A stretch of DNA of 64,000 bases from Phycisphaerales bacterium (lineage in GTDB: Bacteria > Planctomycetota > Phycisphaerae > Phycisphaerales > UBA1924), in the NCBI GenBank assembly GCA_029260345.1, contig JAJDDK010000004.1, positions 1 through 64,000 on the forward strand. Direction: 5' to 3'. Below, in pieces: positions 54,186 to 63,667 of the stretch; within the stretch, counting starts at the first letter, position 1; each line of letters begins with the position of its first letter. The position numbers and the translations under genes are program-made. The notes under the pieces are model-generated. The model worked only from the letters and a program-made list of their open reading frames with translations. It did no database searches and was not told the DNA's origin.

Positions 54186-55220
54186 ATGACGACGGAGCGT
54201 CTGATCTCGCCAACCAGTCGCGGCCCAGAAGAAGAGCAAATCAGCTTTTCTCTCCGCCCGCGCTCTCTTGACGAATTCGTCGGACAGGCCGACCTTCTCA
54301 CCCGCATCAGCATCGCTGTGCGAGCCGCACGCCAGCGCTCCGAATCCATGGAGCATGTCTTGCTGCACGGGCCTCCGGGGCTCGGCAAGACGACACTCGC
54401 ACACGTCATCGCTTCCGAAATGGGCGCGCGCGTCCACGTCACTTCGGGCCCAGCCCTCACGCGCGGCTCAGACCTCGTCGGCGCGCTCACGCGCCTCGAA
54501 CCCAACGACGTCCTCTTCATTGACGAAATCCACCGCCTTCCCGCCGCCGTTGAAGAGTTCATCTATCCGGCGATGGAAGACTGCCGCATCGACGTCGCGG
54601 TCGATTCCGGCATGCACGCGCGCACAGTGTCGATCACACTCAAACCGTTCACGCTCATCGGCGCGACCACCCGCGCCGGCATGCTCACCGCGCCGCTGCG
54701 CAGCCGTTTCGGCATCGCACACCACCTGAAGCACTACGACTCCGAAGACTTGCTCACCATCCTGCGCCGCAGCGCATCACTCCTCGAAATCGAATTTGAA
54801 CTCGATGCCCTGCGCACCATTTCACGCCGAAGTCGCGGCACGCCCCGCATCGCCAATCGATTGCTCCGCCGCGTGCGCGATTACGCGCAGGTCAAAGGCT
54901 CAGGCCGCATCGAAGCGCGCATCGTGGATGAAGCCCTCGCTCTTGAAGGCGTCGATCACATGGGTCTCGACGAACTGGACCGCGCGTACCTGCGCGTCAT
55001 CGGCACCACCTATCGCGGCGGGCCCGTCGGGCTCGAAGCCGTCGCCGCCAGCATGGGCGAAGACTCCGGCGCGCTCGAAGGCGTTGTCGAGCCGTACCTC
55101 CTGCAAATTGGACACCTCGCGCGCACGCGCCGAGGCCGGCAGCTCACCCACGACGGCGCCAATCACGTCGGTCTCGAACTGCAAACGCCGACGGCGACTG
55201 ACGATTCCCTATTTGAATAA
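54186..55220 (+). CDS. ruvB: Holliday junction branch migration helicase RuvB
   Basis: 344 residues from ATG at 54186. RuvB is the AAA+ motor that moves Holliday junctions with RuvA. Walker A is GPPGLGKTT (62-70), Walker B is DVLFIDEIHRL, and the sensor/arginine-finger region includes ATTRAGMLTAPLRSRFGI. The C-terminal winged helix begins about residue 255 (LDELDRAYLRVIGTTYRGGPVGLEAVAASMGED). An in-frame Met at 54105 lies in the upstream REP repeat and was rejected. ruvA and ruvC are not in the window. Confidence 0.97.
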   Translation: MTTERLISPTSRGPEEEQISFSLRPRSLDEFVGQADLLTRISIAVRAARQRSESMEHVLLHGPPGLGKTTLAHVIASEMGARVHVTSGPALTRGSDLVGALTRLEPNDVLFIDEIHRLPAAVEEFIYPAMEDCRIDVAVDSGMHARTVSITLKPFTLIGATTRAGMLTAPLRSRFGIAHHLKHYDSEDLLTILRRSASLLEIEFELDALRTISRRSRGTPRIANRLLRRVRDYAQVKGSGRIEARIVDEALALEGVDHMGLDELDRAYLRVIGTTYRGGPVGLEAVAASMGEDSGALEGVVEPYLLQIGHLARTRRGRQLTHDGANHVGLELQTPTATDDSLFE

Positions 55221-55222
55221 AC

Positions 55223-55255
55223 AAAAAAAGGCCCGAGGAATACATCCTCAGGCCC
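55223..55255 (-). terminator. Intrinsic terminator for greA
   Basis: GGCCCGAGGA and TCCTCAGGCC form an imperfect stem with a short loop. On the minus strand it is followed by seven T residues, so it ends greA; the plus strand ruvB converges here. Confidence 0.85.
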
Positions 55256-55281
55256 AGTGTGGTCTCTCAATTTGAATTGAT

Positions 55282-55746
55282 TCAGAGAATCTCGGTGATC
55301 TCAAACCGCTTCACGCCGCGCGGCGTGTTCACGCGAATCACCTCGCCCACGCGCGACTTCATCATCGCCTCGCCCATCGGGCTGGACGCCGTCACCTCGA
55401 AGACCTCATCGTCTCCGCCGCCGGTGGGCTCGCCGACCAGTCGATACACATCCTCATCGTCCGTATCGACTTCCTTCATCTTGACCGTGGCGCCGACAAA
55501 CACGATGTCATCAGGACGATTCTCGCCATCCACCACACCGGCAGTCGCGATGCGCTCTTCGAGGCGTCGAATCTCCGCTTCGTTGAGGCCCTGATCTTCA
55601 CGGGCGGCGTGATACTCAGCGTTCTCCTTGAGATCGCCCAGCGCCCGCGCTTCCGCGATGCGGGCCGAAATTTCCAGACGCTTTCCTTTGAGTTCGTGCA
55701 GCTTCTTCTCGAGAGTGGCCTTCTCTTCCGACGTGATGATTTCCAT
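55282..55746 (-). CDS. greA: Transcription elongation factor GreA
   Basis: 154 residues from ATG at 55746, with AAAGGAGAG upstream. GreA rescues backtracked RNA polymerase. The coiled-coil N-terminus ([44 protein letters not shown]) has the acidic tip (GDLKENAEY) that enters the secondary channel. The C-terminal globular domain shows [30 protein letters not shown] and [19 protein letters not shown]. An in-frame Met at 55788 was rejected because the ribosome site favours 55746. Confidence 0.96.
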   Translation of the reverse strand: MEIITSEEKATLEKKLHELKGKRLEISARIAEARALGDLKENAEYHAAREDQGLNEAEIRRLEERIATAGVVDGENRPDDIVFVGATVKMKEVDTDDEDVYRLVGEPTGGGDDEVFEVTASSPMGEAMMKSRVGEVIRVNTPRGVKRFEITEIL

Positions 55747-55806
55747 AAGCCGGCCTCTCCTTTCATCGATCAACAGGGCGGCGTCCAACGTGCAACGCGT
55801 GAATGA

Positions 55807-55837
55807 AAGCCCGCGACGCTAGGCACGCCGCGGGCTT
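55807..55837 (-). terminator. Hairpin after the S9 peptidase gene
   Basis: AAGCCCGCG and CGCGGGCTT form a 9-bp stem around a 13-base loop, just after the stop of the minus-strand S9 peptidase. Few T residues follow, so termination strength is unclear. Confidence 0.55.
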
Positions 55838-55880
55838 CTCAAATGGTAGTGAAAGATGACCGCAATTCCAGAGCGGGCAA

Positions 55881-57917
55881 TTACTGACCGCCGAGAGCGC
55901 CTGACACACCCGGAATCTCATCCGCCCCCACCGGCACGGTGATCGACGAACCCTCAAAATCATCCCCGATCGGCTCGTACCGGCCGCCCAGATGCTCGGC
56001 AAGGAACGTCTCCGTCACCGCGAAGAACGACTGGTTGTTTTCCGGCCGCGCAAATCCGTGTCCCTCATCCGGGAACAGGACATACGTCACCGGAATGTTC
56101 TTCTGCTGCATCGCTTCCACAATCTGGTCAGACTCCGCCTGCTTCACACGCGGGTCGTTCGCGCCCTGCCCGATCAGCAGCGGCTTCGTGATCGCATCCA
56201 CGTGCGTGATGGGCGAACGCTCCACCAGGAATGCGCGTCCGTCCTCCGTCGAAAGATCGCCGACGCGATTGCGGAACATCTCAGCGACGGCCGCCCAATA
56301 CGGCGGGATGGTCTCAAGCAGTGTGACGAGATTCGAAGGGCCAACGATGTCCACGCCGCACGCGAAAAACTCCGGCGTGAACGTCAATCCGACCAGCGTC
56401 GCATAGCCACCATACGAACCGCCCATGATGGCGACGCGCGATTCATCCGCAATCCCTTGATCAACCGCCCACATCACCGAGTCAATCAAATCGTCATGCA
56501 TCGCGCCGGCCCATTCACCATCAGCCGCGTTGACGAACTCTTTGCCGAATCCCGTTGAGCCACGGAAGTTCACGCTCATCACCGCGTAGCCGCGATTCGA
56601 AAGCCACTGGTGCAGACCGTTGTATCCCCAGCTGTCGCGACCCCACGGGCCGCCATGCACCAGCAGCACCATCGGCAGTGGCTGTTCCGGCGTTCCGTCA
56701 CCGTTCGTATCCGAACCGACTGGAAGCGTGTAGTAATTCACCAGCTTCAGTCCGTCGCGCGCCTCGATCACCACCGGCTTCATCTCCGCCAGTGGCAATC
56801 CCTCAAGCGCCGATCGATTCGTAAACAGGAACGTCGCCTTCTGCGCATCGCGGTCGTACAAGTAGTACCGCACCGGTCCGGTGTCCATCGTGTATGCGAT
56901 GATCCAGTTCGAATCATCCAGTGAGCGGCTCGTCACGTTGATGTCGCCGTCCGCCACCGTGCGCAGATAGCGCAAGTCACGCTCGATGGATCGATCCAGA
57001 ATGCGCCAGTTCACACGTTCGTAGTTGAATGACACCGCCTGCACCGTCTGACGCGTCGGGTGAATCATCACCCCGCCCGCGTCCGCCAGTGGGTGATCCG
57101 CAATCAGCGCTTTCTCGCCCGTTTCAAGATCAATTGTGATGAGCGCCGCCGTGTCTCGATCAAGGCTGTCGAACATGTACGCATGCCGCCCGCTCAGATC
57201 GATGCCCAGCGCCGCCGTCGTCAGCGAATCCTCCGGACCCGCTTTCACCAGCGAAGCCCATTCCCCATCGCGCATCGTCAGCACCTCGGTGCCGCCGTCT
57301 TGCGTAAACGTCTGCGCCAAACGCACCGCGTAGTCGTCATCCGACACGAATCCCGCAACGAATCCGCCATTGATCATGCCGGGATTCTCTTGCGCCATCG
57401 TCATCTCGCCGGTGCGCAGATTCACGCGATACAAATCGTGAAACTGCGGATTGCGATTGTTCAATCCGACGAGGATTTCGCCCGGATGCTTGCGGCTCAC
57501 GTTGTTGATCTGCGCCTGCACACCATCAAACGGAGTCAAATCCTTCGTTTCACCGGTCTTGATGTCCGTCGCGTACACGCGCCAGTTTTCATCACCGCCG
57601 GTGTCCTGGAGATACACAATCTGATCGTTCGTGTACGCCCAGAAATAGTTGCGCACGCCGCGCGATGTATCGCTCGTCACTGCCTTCGCCGCATCCAGAT
57701 TGTCAACCGGCGCCACCCAGACATTCAAGACGCCATTGACCGGCGCCAGCCACGACAACATTGATCCGTCGTGCGAAATCTGAACGCTCGCGCGCTCTGG
57801 ATTGCCAAACAGCACATCACGCCCGATGAGCTGCGTCTCAGTCTGCGCCGTCGCGGTCCCAATGCTTGCAACACTCACCAGCGCAGCGCCCACCATTGCT
57901 TTGAAGTTCATTCGCAT
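55881..57917 (-). CDS. S9 family prolyl oligopeptidase-like peptidase, secreted
   Basis: 678 residues from ATG at 57917; GAGGTGA lies upstream and a signal peptide ends near GTATAQ. A beta-propeller-like N-terminal two-thirds (LIGRDVLFGNPERASVQISH, then YFWAYTNDQIVYLQDTGGDE) is followed by an alpha/beta-hydrolase domain. The Ser nucleophile is in MGGSYGGYATLVGL (GxSxG), the Asp in LLIGQGANDPRVKQAE and the His in LFPDEGHGFARPEN, completing the catalytic triad. Such peptidases release short peptides or acyl-amino acids. It lies about 75 bp downstream of ribBA on the same strand. A longer in-frame start at 58016 would overlap ribBA. Confidence 0.9.
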   Translation of the reverse strand: MRMNFKAMVGAALVSVASIGTATAQTETQLIGRDVLFGNPERASVQISHDGSMLSWLAPVNGVLNVWVAPVDNLDAAKAVTSDTSRGVRNYFWAYTNDQIVYLQDTGGDENWRVYATDIKTGETKDLTPFDGVQAQINNVSRKHPGEILVGLNNRNPQFHDLYRVNLRTGEMTMAQENPGMINGGFVAGFVSDDDYAVRLAQTFTQDGGTEVLTMRDGEWASLVKAGPEDSLTTAALGIDLSGRHAYMFDSLDRDTAALITIDLETGEKALIADHPLADAGGVMIHPTRQTVQAVSFNYERVNWRILDRSIERDLRYLRTVADGDINVTSRSLDDSNWIIAYTMDTGPVRYYLYDRDAQKATFLFTNRSALEGLPLAEMKPVVIEARDGLKLVNYYTLPVGSDTNGDGTPEQPLPMVLLVHGGPWGRDSWGYNGLHQWLSNRGYAVMSVNFRGSTGFGKEFVNAADGEWAGAMHDDLIDSVMWAVDQGIADESRVAIMGGSYGGYATLVGLTFTPEFFACGVDIVGPSNLVTLLETIPPYWAAVAEMFRNRVGDLSTEDGRAFLVERSPITHVDAITKPLLIGQGANDPRVKQAESDQIVEAMQQKNIPVTYVLFPDEGHGFARPENNQSFFAVTETFLAEHLGGRYEPIGDDFEGSSITVPVGADEIPGVSGALGGQ

Positions 57918-57990
57918 GAAAGTCACCTCGAATATGAAAAGCGCACGACGGCGCCAACCATGAAGGGAAAGAATTCTGTGAAACCGATCA

Positions 57991-59190
57991 TCATCGCTGA
58001 ACGATCGGCGAATCAATGCTCACGTGCTCAACCACCTCAAGCCCGAACGCCTCGAGCCCTGGGCGTGCCTTGGGATGATTCGTCAGCAGCCGCAACCGAT
58101 GCAGCCCCAGCTCCCGCAGTATTTGACCGCCAACCCCGTACTCGCGGTGCGGCATCGTCGCAGTTTGTGCCGTCAAATCCGGCCGATCCCCCTTGACGCC
58201 ATGCGGGCGGCGTATCCGCAGCAGCCGCTCATGCAGTTCATCCCCCACACCCTCAGTGCGGAGATACACAATCGCCCCGCGACCCGCGTCCTGAATTTGC
58301 CGCATCGCCGCCAGAAGCGTGTCCCGCGTCGACCCTTCCTCATCCGGCAGCGGCGTGCCGAAGACATCACCCAAGAGGCCGCGCCGATGCATTCGAACCA
58401 AGGTCGGCTCCGTTGATTCGATCACATTCCCCGCGCCATCCAGCGCGCCCACGCCGCCCACCGTCAGCGCCAAGTGCGGCAAGGGATCCACCACACTCTC
58501 AAACGCAATCAAATTGAACTCGCCCGCTTCCGTCTCAATTGGCGTGCCTTCAATCGGCGTCTGCCGCGCCACCAGCGTCTCGCGCGCCAGGCGATACGCA
58601 ATGATGTCCGCGACGGACGCCATTTTCAGCCCGTGCTGCGCGCACAACTTCTCAAGATCCGGCCGGCGCGCCATCTCACCGTCTTCGCGCATGATTTCGA
58701 TGATCACCGCCGCCGGCTGCAATCCGGCAAGACGACACAGATCAACACTGCCTTCAGTCTGCCCAATTCGCACAAGCACGCCGCCATCGCGCGAGCGCAG
58801 CGGATTGATATGCCCCGGGCGCACAAAATCATCCGGCCCTGAACGCGGATCAATCGCCAATTTGATCGACTTCGCCCGCTCCGCCGCCGACACGCCCGTC
58901 GTAATCCCATGGCGCGGCGCCGCATCGATCGACACCGTAAACGGCGTCGTCCGGAAGCTCGTGTTCACCGCCGCCTGAGGGTGCAGATCGAGCCGATCGC
59001 AATCGGTCTCCGTCAGACTCAGACACATGTACCCGCGCGCCACGGCGAGCATGAAGTTAATCGCCTCAGGCGTCACCTTCTCCGCCGCGAGCACGAGATC
59101 CCCCTCGTTCTCCCGGTCCTCGTCATCCACGAGAACCACCATCCGCCCGGCGCGCAACTCATCCAAAATCTCAGGAATCGGACTCAGCAT
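57991..59190 (-). CDS. ribB: RibBA-type riboflavin protein with degenerate cyclohydrolase II half (RibBX-like)
   Basis: 399 residues from ATG at 59190. The N-terminal dihydroxybutanone-phosphate synthase half has [20 protein letters not shown] (Glu and Asp cluster) and [17 protein letters not shown], but the usual metal-binding His is Gln143 in [11 protein letters not shown]. The C-terminal half (210-399) aligns with GTP cyclohydrolase II yet has lost the zinc cysteines: the HSECLTGD...RCDCG region reads [20 protein letters not shown], and RQEGRGIGL reads RTEGVGDEL. The first half may be active; the second half likely is not. RibBX hybrids with a dead second half are known elsewhere. A separate RibA would then be needed. 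Confidence 0.85.
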   Translation of the reverse strand: MLSPIPEILDELRAGRMVVLVDDEDRENEGDLVLAAEKVTPEAINFMLAVARGYMCLSLTETDCDRLDLHPQAAVNTSFRTTPFTVSIDAAPRHGITTGVSAAERAKSIKLAIDPRSGPDDFVRPGHINPLRSRDGGVLVRIGQTEGSVDLCRLAGLQPAAVIIEIMREDGEMARRPDLEKLCAQHGLKMASVADIIAYRLARETLVARQTPIEGTPIETEAGEFNLIAFESVVDPLPHLALTVGGVGALDGAGNVIESTEPTLVRMHRRGLLGDVFGTPLPDEEGSTRDTLLAAMRQIQDAGRGAIVYLRTEGVGDELHERLLRIRRPHGVKGDRPDLTAQTATMPHREYGVGGQILRELGLHRLRLLTNHPKARPGLEAFGLEVVEHVSIDSPIVQR

Positions 59191-59213
59191 GGGGGCATGG
59201 TACGCTGCCAACC

Positions 59214-61058
59214 ATGATCACGATTCGCCAATTTATTCCGGGGTTTGCCTTGTTCCTGACCATCATCGCAGGCTCTGGCTGCGCGAATTCAGGACCATCT
59301 CCAACGAACACGGCCGGCCCAACCACCAGCGCCGATCGCGCCGTCATCGCGCTGCTCAACGAAGACCTCAATGCCCAGGCCGAAGCCGACCCCATCAGCG
59401 CCTCCATGCGCGGCGATCACCGCTACGACAGCAAACTCCCCGATGTCTCACCAAAAGCCATCGACGCTCGTCTCAAAATGACGCGAGACCGCCTGAACCG
59501 CCTGATGAGCATCGATCGAGAAATGCTCACCGGAGAAAATCGCCTCAACGCCGAACTCCTCGAGTGGGAATTGCGCGACACGCTCGCCGCGGGGGAATTC
59601 AAACCGTGGCAGATGCCCATCTCGCAGCAGAACGGTCCGCAGATCGCGGCGCCGCAGTGGCCGGATTCACTCTCCTTCGCGCAGCGCCAGCAATACGAAG
59701 ACTACCTCACGCGCTTGCGCACATTCCCGATCTACATCGATCAAACCATCGCCAACATGCGCGCCGGTCTCGCGGCAGGGCGCACCCCGCCGCAACTCGT
59801 GCTGCGCGCCGTCCCCGATCAGGCGGCGGCGCAAGCAACCTTCGCGCAGCGCACGGACCCGACCTCGCACCCGATGTATGCGCCCTTCCTCGACCTCGAC
59901 CCCAATGATCCGCTCGCCGAAAGCGCCCGCTTTGCGATGATCGAAGACGTCATCCCTGCATTCGAACGCCTCACCGAGTTCTTGCGCGATGAGTATGTGC
60001 CGCAGGCCCGCGAAACCATCGCAGCCATCGACCTCCCGGACGGCGAGGCCTTTTATGCCAACCGCCTCCACCACTTCACCACAACCAAACTCACCGCACA
60101 CGAAATTCACGAAATCGGACTCCGCGAAGTCGCGCGCATCCGGCGCGAGATGCTGAAGACCATCGCCCGCTCCGACTTCCCGATGAAAGATTCATTCGAC
60201 GACAATGAGGAACTTTTTCGCGCCTTCACCGAATACCTGCGCACCGACAAACGCTTCTATTACGACGACCCGCAGGAACTGCTGGCCGGCTACCGTGACA
60301 TCTGCAAACGCATGGATGCCGAAATGCCCGTGCTCTTCGGCAAACTGCCGCGCCTCTCCTACGGCGTGCGCGAGATGCCCGCCTTCATCGCCGCCAGCGC
60401 CCCGACGGCGTACTACTACCCCGGCTCACTGGCGCTGGGCGTCGCCGGCAACTTCGTCGCCAACACCACCAGCCTGAACCAACGACCCAAGTACGAAATG
60501 GTCGCGCTCACGCTGCACGAAGCCGTTCCCGGTCATCACCACCAGATTGCACTTTCACAAGAGCTCAAAGCCGACGGCCTGCACGAATGGCGCACCACGC
60601 TCGGCTACACCGTCTTCGTCGAAGGCTGGGCGTTGTACGCCGAACGCCTCGGCCTCGAAGTCGGCGGTGATCCGGATTCGCGCGGCTTCTACGAGGACCC
60701 CTACGACGACTTCGGACGCCTTTCCTACGAAATGTGGCGCGCCCTGCGGCTTGTCGTCGATCCCGGCATGCACGCCATGGGCTGGAGCCGCGATCAGGCC
60801 ATCGACTTCATGCTCGCCAACTCCGCGCTCTCGCGCGCCAACGTCGTCAGCGAAGTGGACCGCTACATCGCCTGGCCCGGACAGGCGACCGGGTACAAAA
60901 TTGGTGAACTCAAAGTGCGCGAGTTGCGAACACGATCCGAACTCATGCTCGCTGAAGAGTTCGACCTCCGAGCATTCCACGACGCCGTCCTGGGCGCCGG
61001 CGCCGTGCCGCTGACAGTCCTCGATCGCCGCATTGATGCGTGGATCGAATCGCAATAA
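59214..61058 (+). CDS. DUF885 lipoprotein, putative metalloprotease
   Basis: 614 residues. The signal peptide ends in a lipobox (IIAGSGC), placing it on the envelope. The zinc-type motif [13 protein letters not shown] (HExxxGH) and [14 protein letters not shown] are the DUF885 hallmarks, and the tail follows the family pattern ([19 protein letters not shown] and [15 protein letters not shown]). Proteins of this type are putative peptidases that may remove residues from peptides. It diverges from ribBA with only 23 bp between the starts. A second peptidase cluster starts at 61914. Confidence 0.85.
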   Translation: MITIRQFIPGFALFLTIIAGSGCANSGPSPTNTAGPTTSADRAVIALLNEDLNAQAEADPISASMRGDHRYDSKLPDVSPKAIDARLKMTRDRLNRLMSIDREMLTGENRLNAELLEWELRDTLAAGEFKPWQMPISQQNGPQIAAPQWPDSLSFAQRQQYEDYLTRLRTFPIYIDQTIANMRAGLAAGRTPPQLVLRAVPDQAAAQATFAQRTDPTSHPMYAPFLDLDPNDPLAESARFAMIEDVIPAFERLTEFLRDEYVPQARETIAAIDLPDGEAFYANRLHHFTTTKLTAHEIHEIGLREVARIRREMLKTIARSDFPMKDSFDDNEELFRAFTEYLRTDKRFYYDDPQELLAGYRDICKRMDAEMPVLFGKLPRLSYGVREMPAFIAASAPTAYYYPGSLALGVAGNFVANTTSLNQRPKYEMVALTLHEAVPGHHHQIALSQELKADGLHEWRTTLGYTVFVEGWALYAERLGLEVGGDPDSRGFYEDPYDDFGRLSYEMWRALRLVVDPGMHAMGWSRDQAIDFMLANSALSRANVVSEVDRYIAWPGQATGYKIGELKVRELRTRSELMLAEEFDLRAFHDAVLGAGAVPLTVLDRRIDAWIESQ

Positions 61059-61217
61059 TGCCCCAAGAACAGTCCTTCATGTGAAGATTCCGTTGTGTTG
61101 TTCTTGCAGGGGTTGAATCGCGCCAAATCCGTGCAAGGATGTCGTTGTCACTCGGACCCGCGGCGGAACAGCACATTTCGCGGCGGCATTGAAACACAGC
61201 GCACAGGAGTCATGACC

Positions 61218-61457
61218 ATGAAGCGCACTCTGAACACCGCCGCCGCTCTCCTCACGTTGATGCTCGTGACGAGCGCCATCGCAGCAAGCCCCTCGAATGC
61301 AGGCGATGCGGCTCGCACCTCACCATCGATGCAAACCGCCTCCTTCGGCGCCGGCGCCTCGCCCACTTCCATCGCGCTGACGGTCTGTTTGGTGATCACT
61401 GGCGCTGCGGTCGTCGCATTGGGCGCTTGGTCAGGCGATTCCGCCGAAACTCCGTAA
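61218..61457 (+). CDS. Small secreted or membrane protein
   Basis: 79 residues. AGGAG lies 8 bp before this ATG; an ATG at 61212 is also in frame but too close to the site. A signal peptide (LLTLMLVTSAIAASPSNA) is followed by a short Ser/Ala linker and a C-terminal hydrophobic segment (SIALTVCLVITGAAVVALGA), then a few acidic residues. This is the layout of a small anchored peptide. No family was recognised. A similarly built protein follows at 61674. Confidence 0.6.
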   Translation: MKRTLNTAAALLTLMLVTSAIAASPSNAGDAARTSPSMQTASFGAGASPTSIALTVCLVITGAAVVALGAWSGDSAETP

Positions 61458-61673
61458 CTGACCCGCTCATTATCGGAAACTCTTGCAGGTTCGCGGTTTA
61501 CGTATTGCACGCCGAATCCGATGCAGCGTGCATGGCCACGGACACTGCATTTCAATCTTCAGATTGCGCAAAAAAGCCTTGATCGAGGCTCTTCATTTCG
61601 TTCCAATGGGACACGCACCGGAGAAGGCCACTTAGCCACAGGGGGCTTCGGAGCGACACGGAGGAGCAGAGTC

Positions 61674-61910
61674 ATGCGAGGGGCTTTTGTTTGTATCGTC
61701 GCATTGTCGGCGGTTGTGTTTGCACCGTCGGCCCGCGCAGAATCGAACCCATTTGAATCCGGTGCGACCACCATGGCCGCCACCAGCGATCGTGTGCAAT
61801 ACGGATCAATCGGCGAAGCCGCATTCACACCCGGCGCCGCAGTATTGGCGGCGACAGCCGGTGTTTTCGCGCTGGTCGGACGACGTCGCTCTGACGAAGA
61901 AGCGAACTAA
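61674..61910 (+). CDS. Small secreted protein with C-terminal anchor-like tail
   Basis: 78 residues. GGAGGAG lies upstream. After a signal peptide (ending near SARAES), the C-terminus is a hydrophobic segment followed by an Arg cluster, FTPGAAVLAATAGVFALVGRRRS. That layout (short hydrophobic span, then Arg-rich end) resembles PEP-CTERM-type and related sorting signals, though the Pro-Glu-Pro motif is absent. It ends 3 bp before the M14 peptidase stop on the other strand. Confidence 0.6.
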   Translation: MRGAFVCIVALSAVVFAPSARAESNPFESGATTMAATSDRVQYGSIGEAAFTPGAAVLAATAGVFALVGRRRSDEEAN

Positions 61911-61913
61911 GAC

Positions 61914-63644
61914 TTAGTCCTCGAGGCGCACCACCGTCTCAATGTCGCGCGCCTTTTCCGCGAGATACCGCAACGTCACGTCATCACCCGCATTGCCGGC
62001 GATGATGAATCGGCAGATCACCGATCCCCGGCTCGGGACGCCACTCTCAACCTGCACTCGATGCGGCTCGTGACGCACCTCATCCATCGACGTGTCGCGC
62101 CATGACTCCAGCATGCCCGCCGCGACGACGTCGCCTCGCCCCGGCTCACACAAGAACAAGTCATTGCGCCCGATGCCCTTGCGTGCGGCCAAACCACTGC
62201 GTGTCGGGATGATGCGATCGTTGCGCACTTCCGCCGTGACGCTCCAGACGCCGTCGCCCAGTTGCTTCACATCCACCTCACCAAACCGGATCTGCGGCAT
62301 CTGGTCCGCATGGAACATTGAAAAACCGAAGTTCCGGTGACTGTCCTCTTCAAGCATGAACGTCGGCGTGTTGCGGCTGCCCCACTTATTCACGCCCCCC
62401 ACCAGCACGGTCCCGTATTCGGGATGCTCCACTTCGGTGTACGGCGTGAAGTCCTTCCCGAACTGAAGCAGATCGCGGAATCGCATCATCTGCTCGCTGT
62501 TCGGACGGTTTTCATCCTCTTGAAAATACTTGCCTGATGTCCACAGTTCATTTGTGAAACTGAAAATGCCAAGACCCTCGGCCGTCCAGTTCACGAATCC
62601 ACCGTGCACGGTGTACAGATCTTTCCAGATGATCCAGTAGTTGTAATACGGCAGCAGGTCTTCGCCGACGCGCCCGAGCTCGTCGTACACGCGGTTGTCC
62701 TCCGGTGGATACTCCGAGCCGCGATAGTCAGCGCCTGGGCCGCGCAGGATCATGCCGCCAGTGTTGTGATAGCTCTGCGCCGCCGCGATATTCGGGTGAT
62801 CGAGAATGAACATGCCGATCGCACGCGGCTCCGGATTGCTGAACGGATATTCACCGGCGCCAAACTGCACATGATTCGGTTGCCAGTCGCTCGGCCAGTT
62901 GCGGTTCATGTCGTCGCTGCCGATGCCGTCTTCATTGATGCGCCCATCGCCGTCGTTGTCGATGCCTTCCCAGCCGAGATTCGTCCACTCGCCCTTCTTG
63001 TCCGCCGGAACGCGCTCGAAGATGCGCGGATCATCAATGTTGCGCCGCCAGCGCCCGTCCGGATCGCGCACCCACATCTGCGTGATCATGCCGTCGCCGT
63101 CGAGATCGTCGTACCCGTCTTCGTCGAAGAGGCCATCGCCATCGTTGTCCACCGGGCGCTGCCCCGCTCGCGATGAGTGCGGCGTGTTCGGATGCTCAAA
63201 CCAGTAATCGCGCCCGTCCGGATTCTGACTCGGCAACAAATACAGCGCCGTGTTGTCCAGGAGCGACGTCAGCATCTCGTTGTTGCCGAATTCCTTCGTC
63301 GCGTACCACAACGTGTACAGCACGGCTTCCGCCGCCTGAATCTCGTTGCCGTGCACGTTGCCGTCCATCCACATAGCGGGCTTGTCGCGATCCGAACCCG
63401 TTTCCGAGTTCGTGACAATCGCCACGAGCATGTCGCGCCCGTTGCGGCTTTCGCCGATCTTCTCAATCTTTACAAGCTTCGGATACGCACGAGCAATCTC
63501 GCGCATGATCGCGTTGATCTCCCCGTGCGTGTAGTAGCGGTTGAACGCCACATCGACTTTGCTCGGCACAAACTGCTGCGCCGGCGCGGGCGCGGCGATG
63601 AGCAAGCCGCATACGACCGTCGCGATCAGTGTCTTCGTGTTCAT
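61914..63644 (-). CDS. Secreted M14 zinc carboxypeptidase with calcium-loop insertion
   Basis: 576 residues from ATG at 63644, with a signal peptide ending near APAQQ. The zinc site is His98/Glu101 in GNVHGNEI and His293 in QSYHNTGG; the catalytic Glu is near 366 in FSFTNELW, and PSQNPDGRDYWF is the usual Asn-Pro-Asp-Gly. Residues 165-240 insert two EF-hand-like Asp-rich loops (DNDGDGLFDEDGYDDLDGDG and DNDGDGRINEDG). A C-terminal beta domain starts near 455 (IRFGEVDVKQLGDGVWSV). M14 enzymes release C-terminal amino acids. The gene lies 23 bp after a partial homologue, so the two are tandem duplicates. Confidence 0.9.
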   Translation of the reverse strand: MNTKTLIATVVCGLLIAAPAPAQQFVPSKVDVAFNRYYTHGEINAIMREIARAYPKLVKIEKIGESRNGRDMLVAIVTNSETGSDRDKPAMWMDGNVHGNEIQAAEAVLYTLWYATKEFGNNEMLTSLLDNTALYLLPSQNPDGRDYWFEHPNTPHSSRAGQRPVDNDGDGLFDEDGYDDLDGDGMITQMWVRDPDGRWRRNIDDPRIFERVPADKKGEWTNLGWEGIDNDGDGRINEDGIGSDDMNRNWPSDWQPNHVQFGAGEYPFSNPEPRAIGMFILDHPNIAAAQSYHNTGGMILRGPGADYRGSEYPPEDNRVYDELGRVGEDLLPYYNYWIIWKDLYTVHGGFVNWTAEGLGIFSFTNELWTSGKYFQEDENRPNSEQMMRFRDLLQFGKDFTPYTEVEHPEYGTVLVGGVNKWGSRNTPTFMLEEDSHRNFGFSMFHADQMPQIRFGEVDVKQLGDGVWSVTAEVRNDRIIPTRSGLAARKGIGRNDLFLCEPGRGDVVAAGMLESWRDTSMDEVRHEPHRVQVESGVPSRGSVICRFIIAGNAGDDVTLRYLAEKARDIETVVRLED

Positions 63645-63667
63645 GGTGCGTTTCTCCGATCGCGAGT

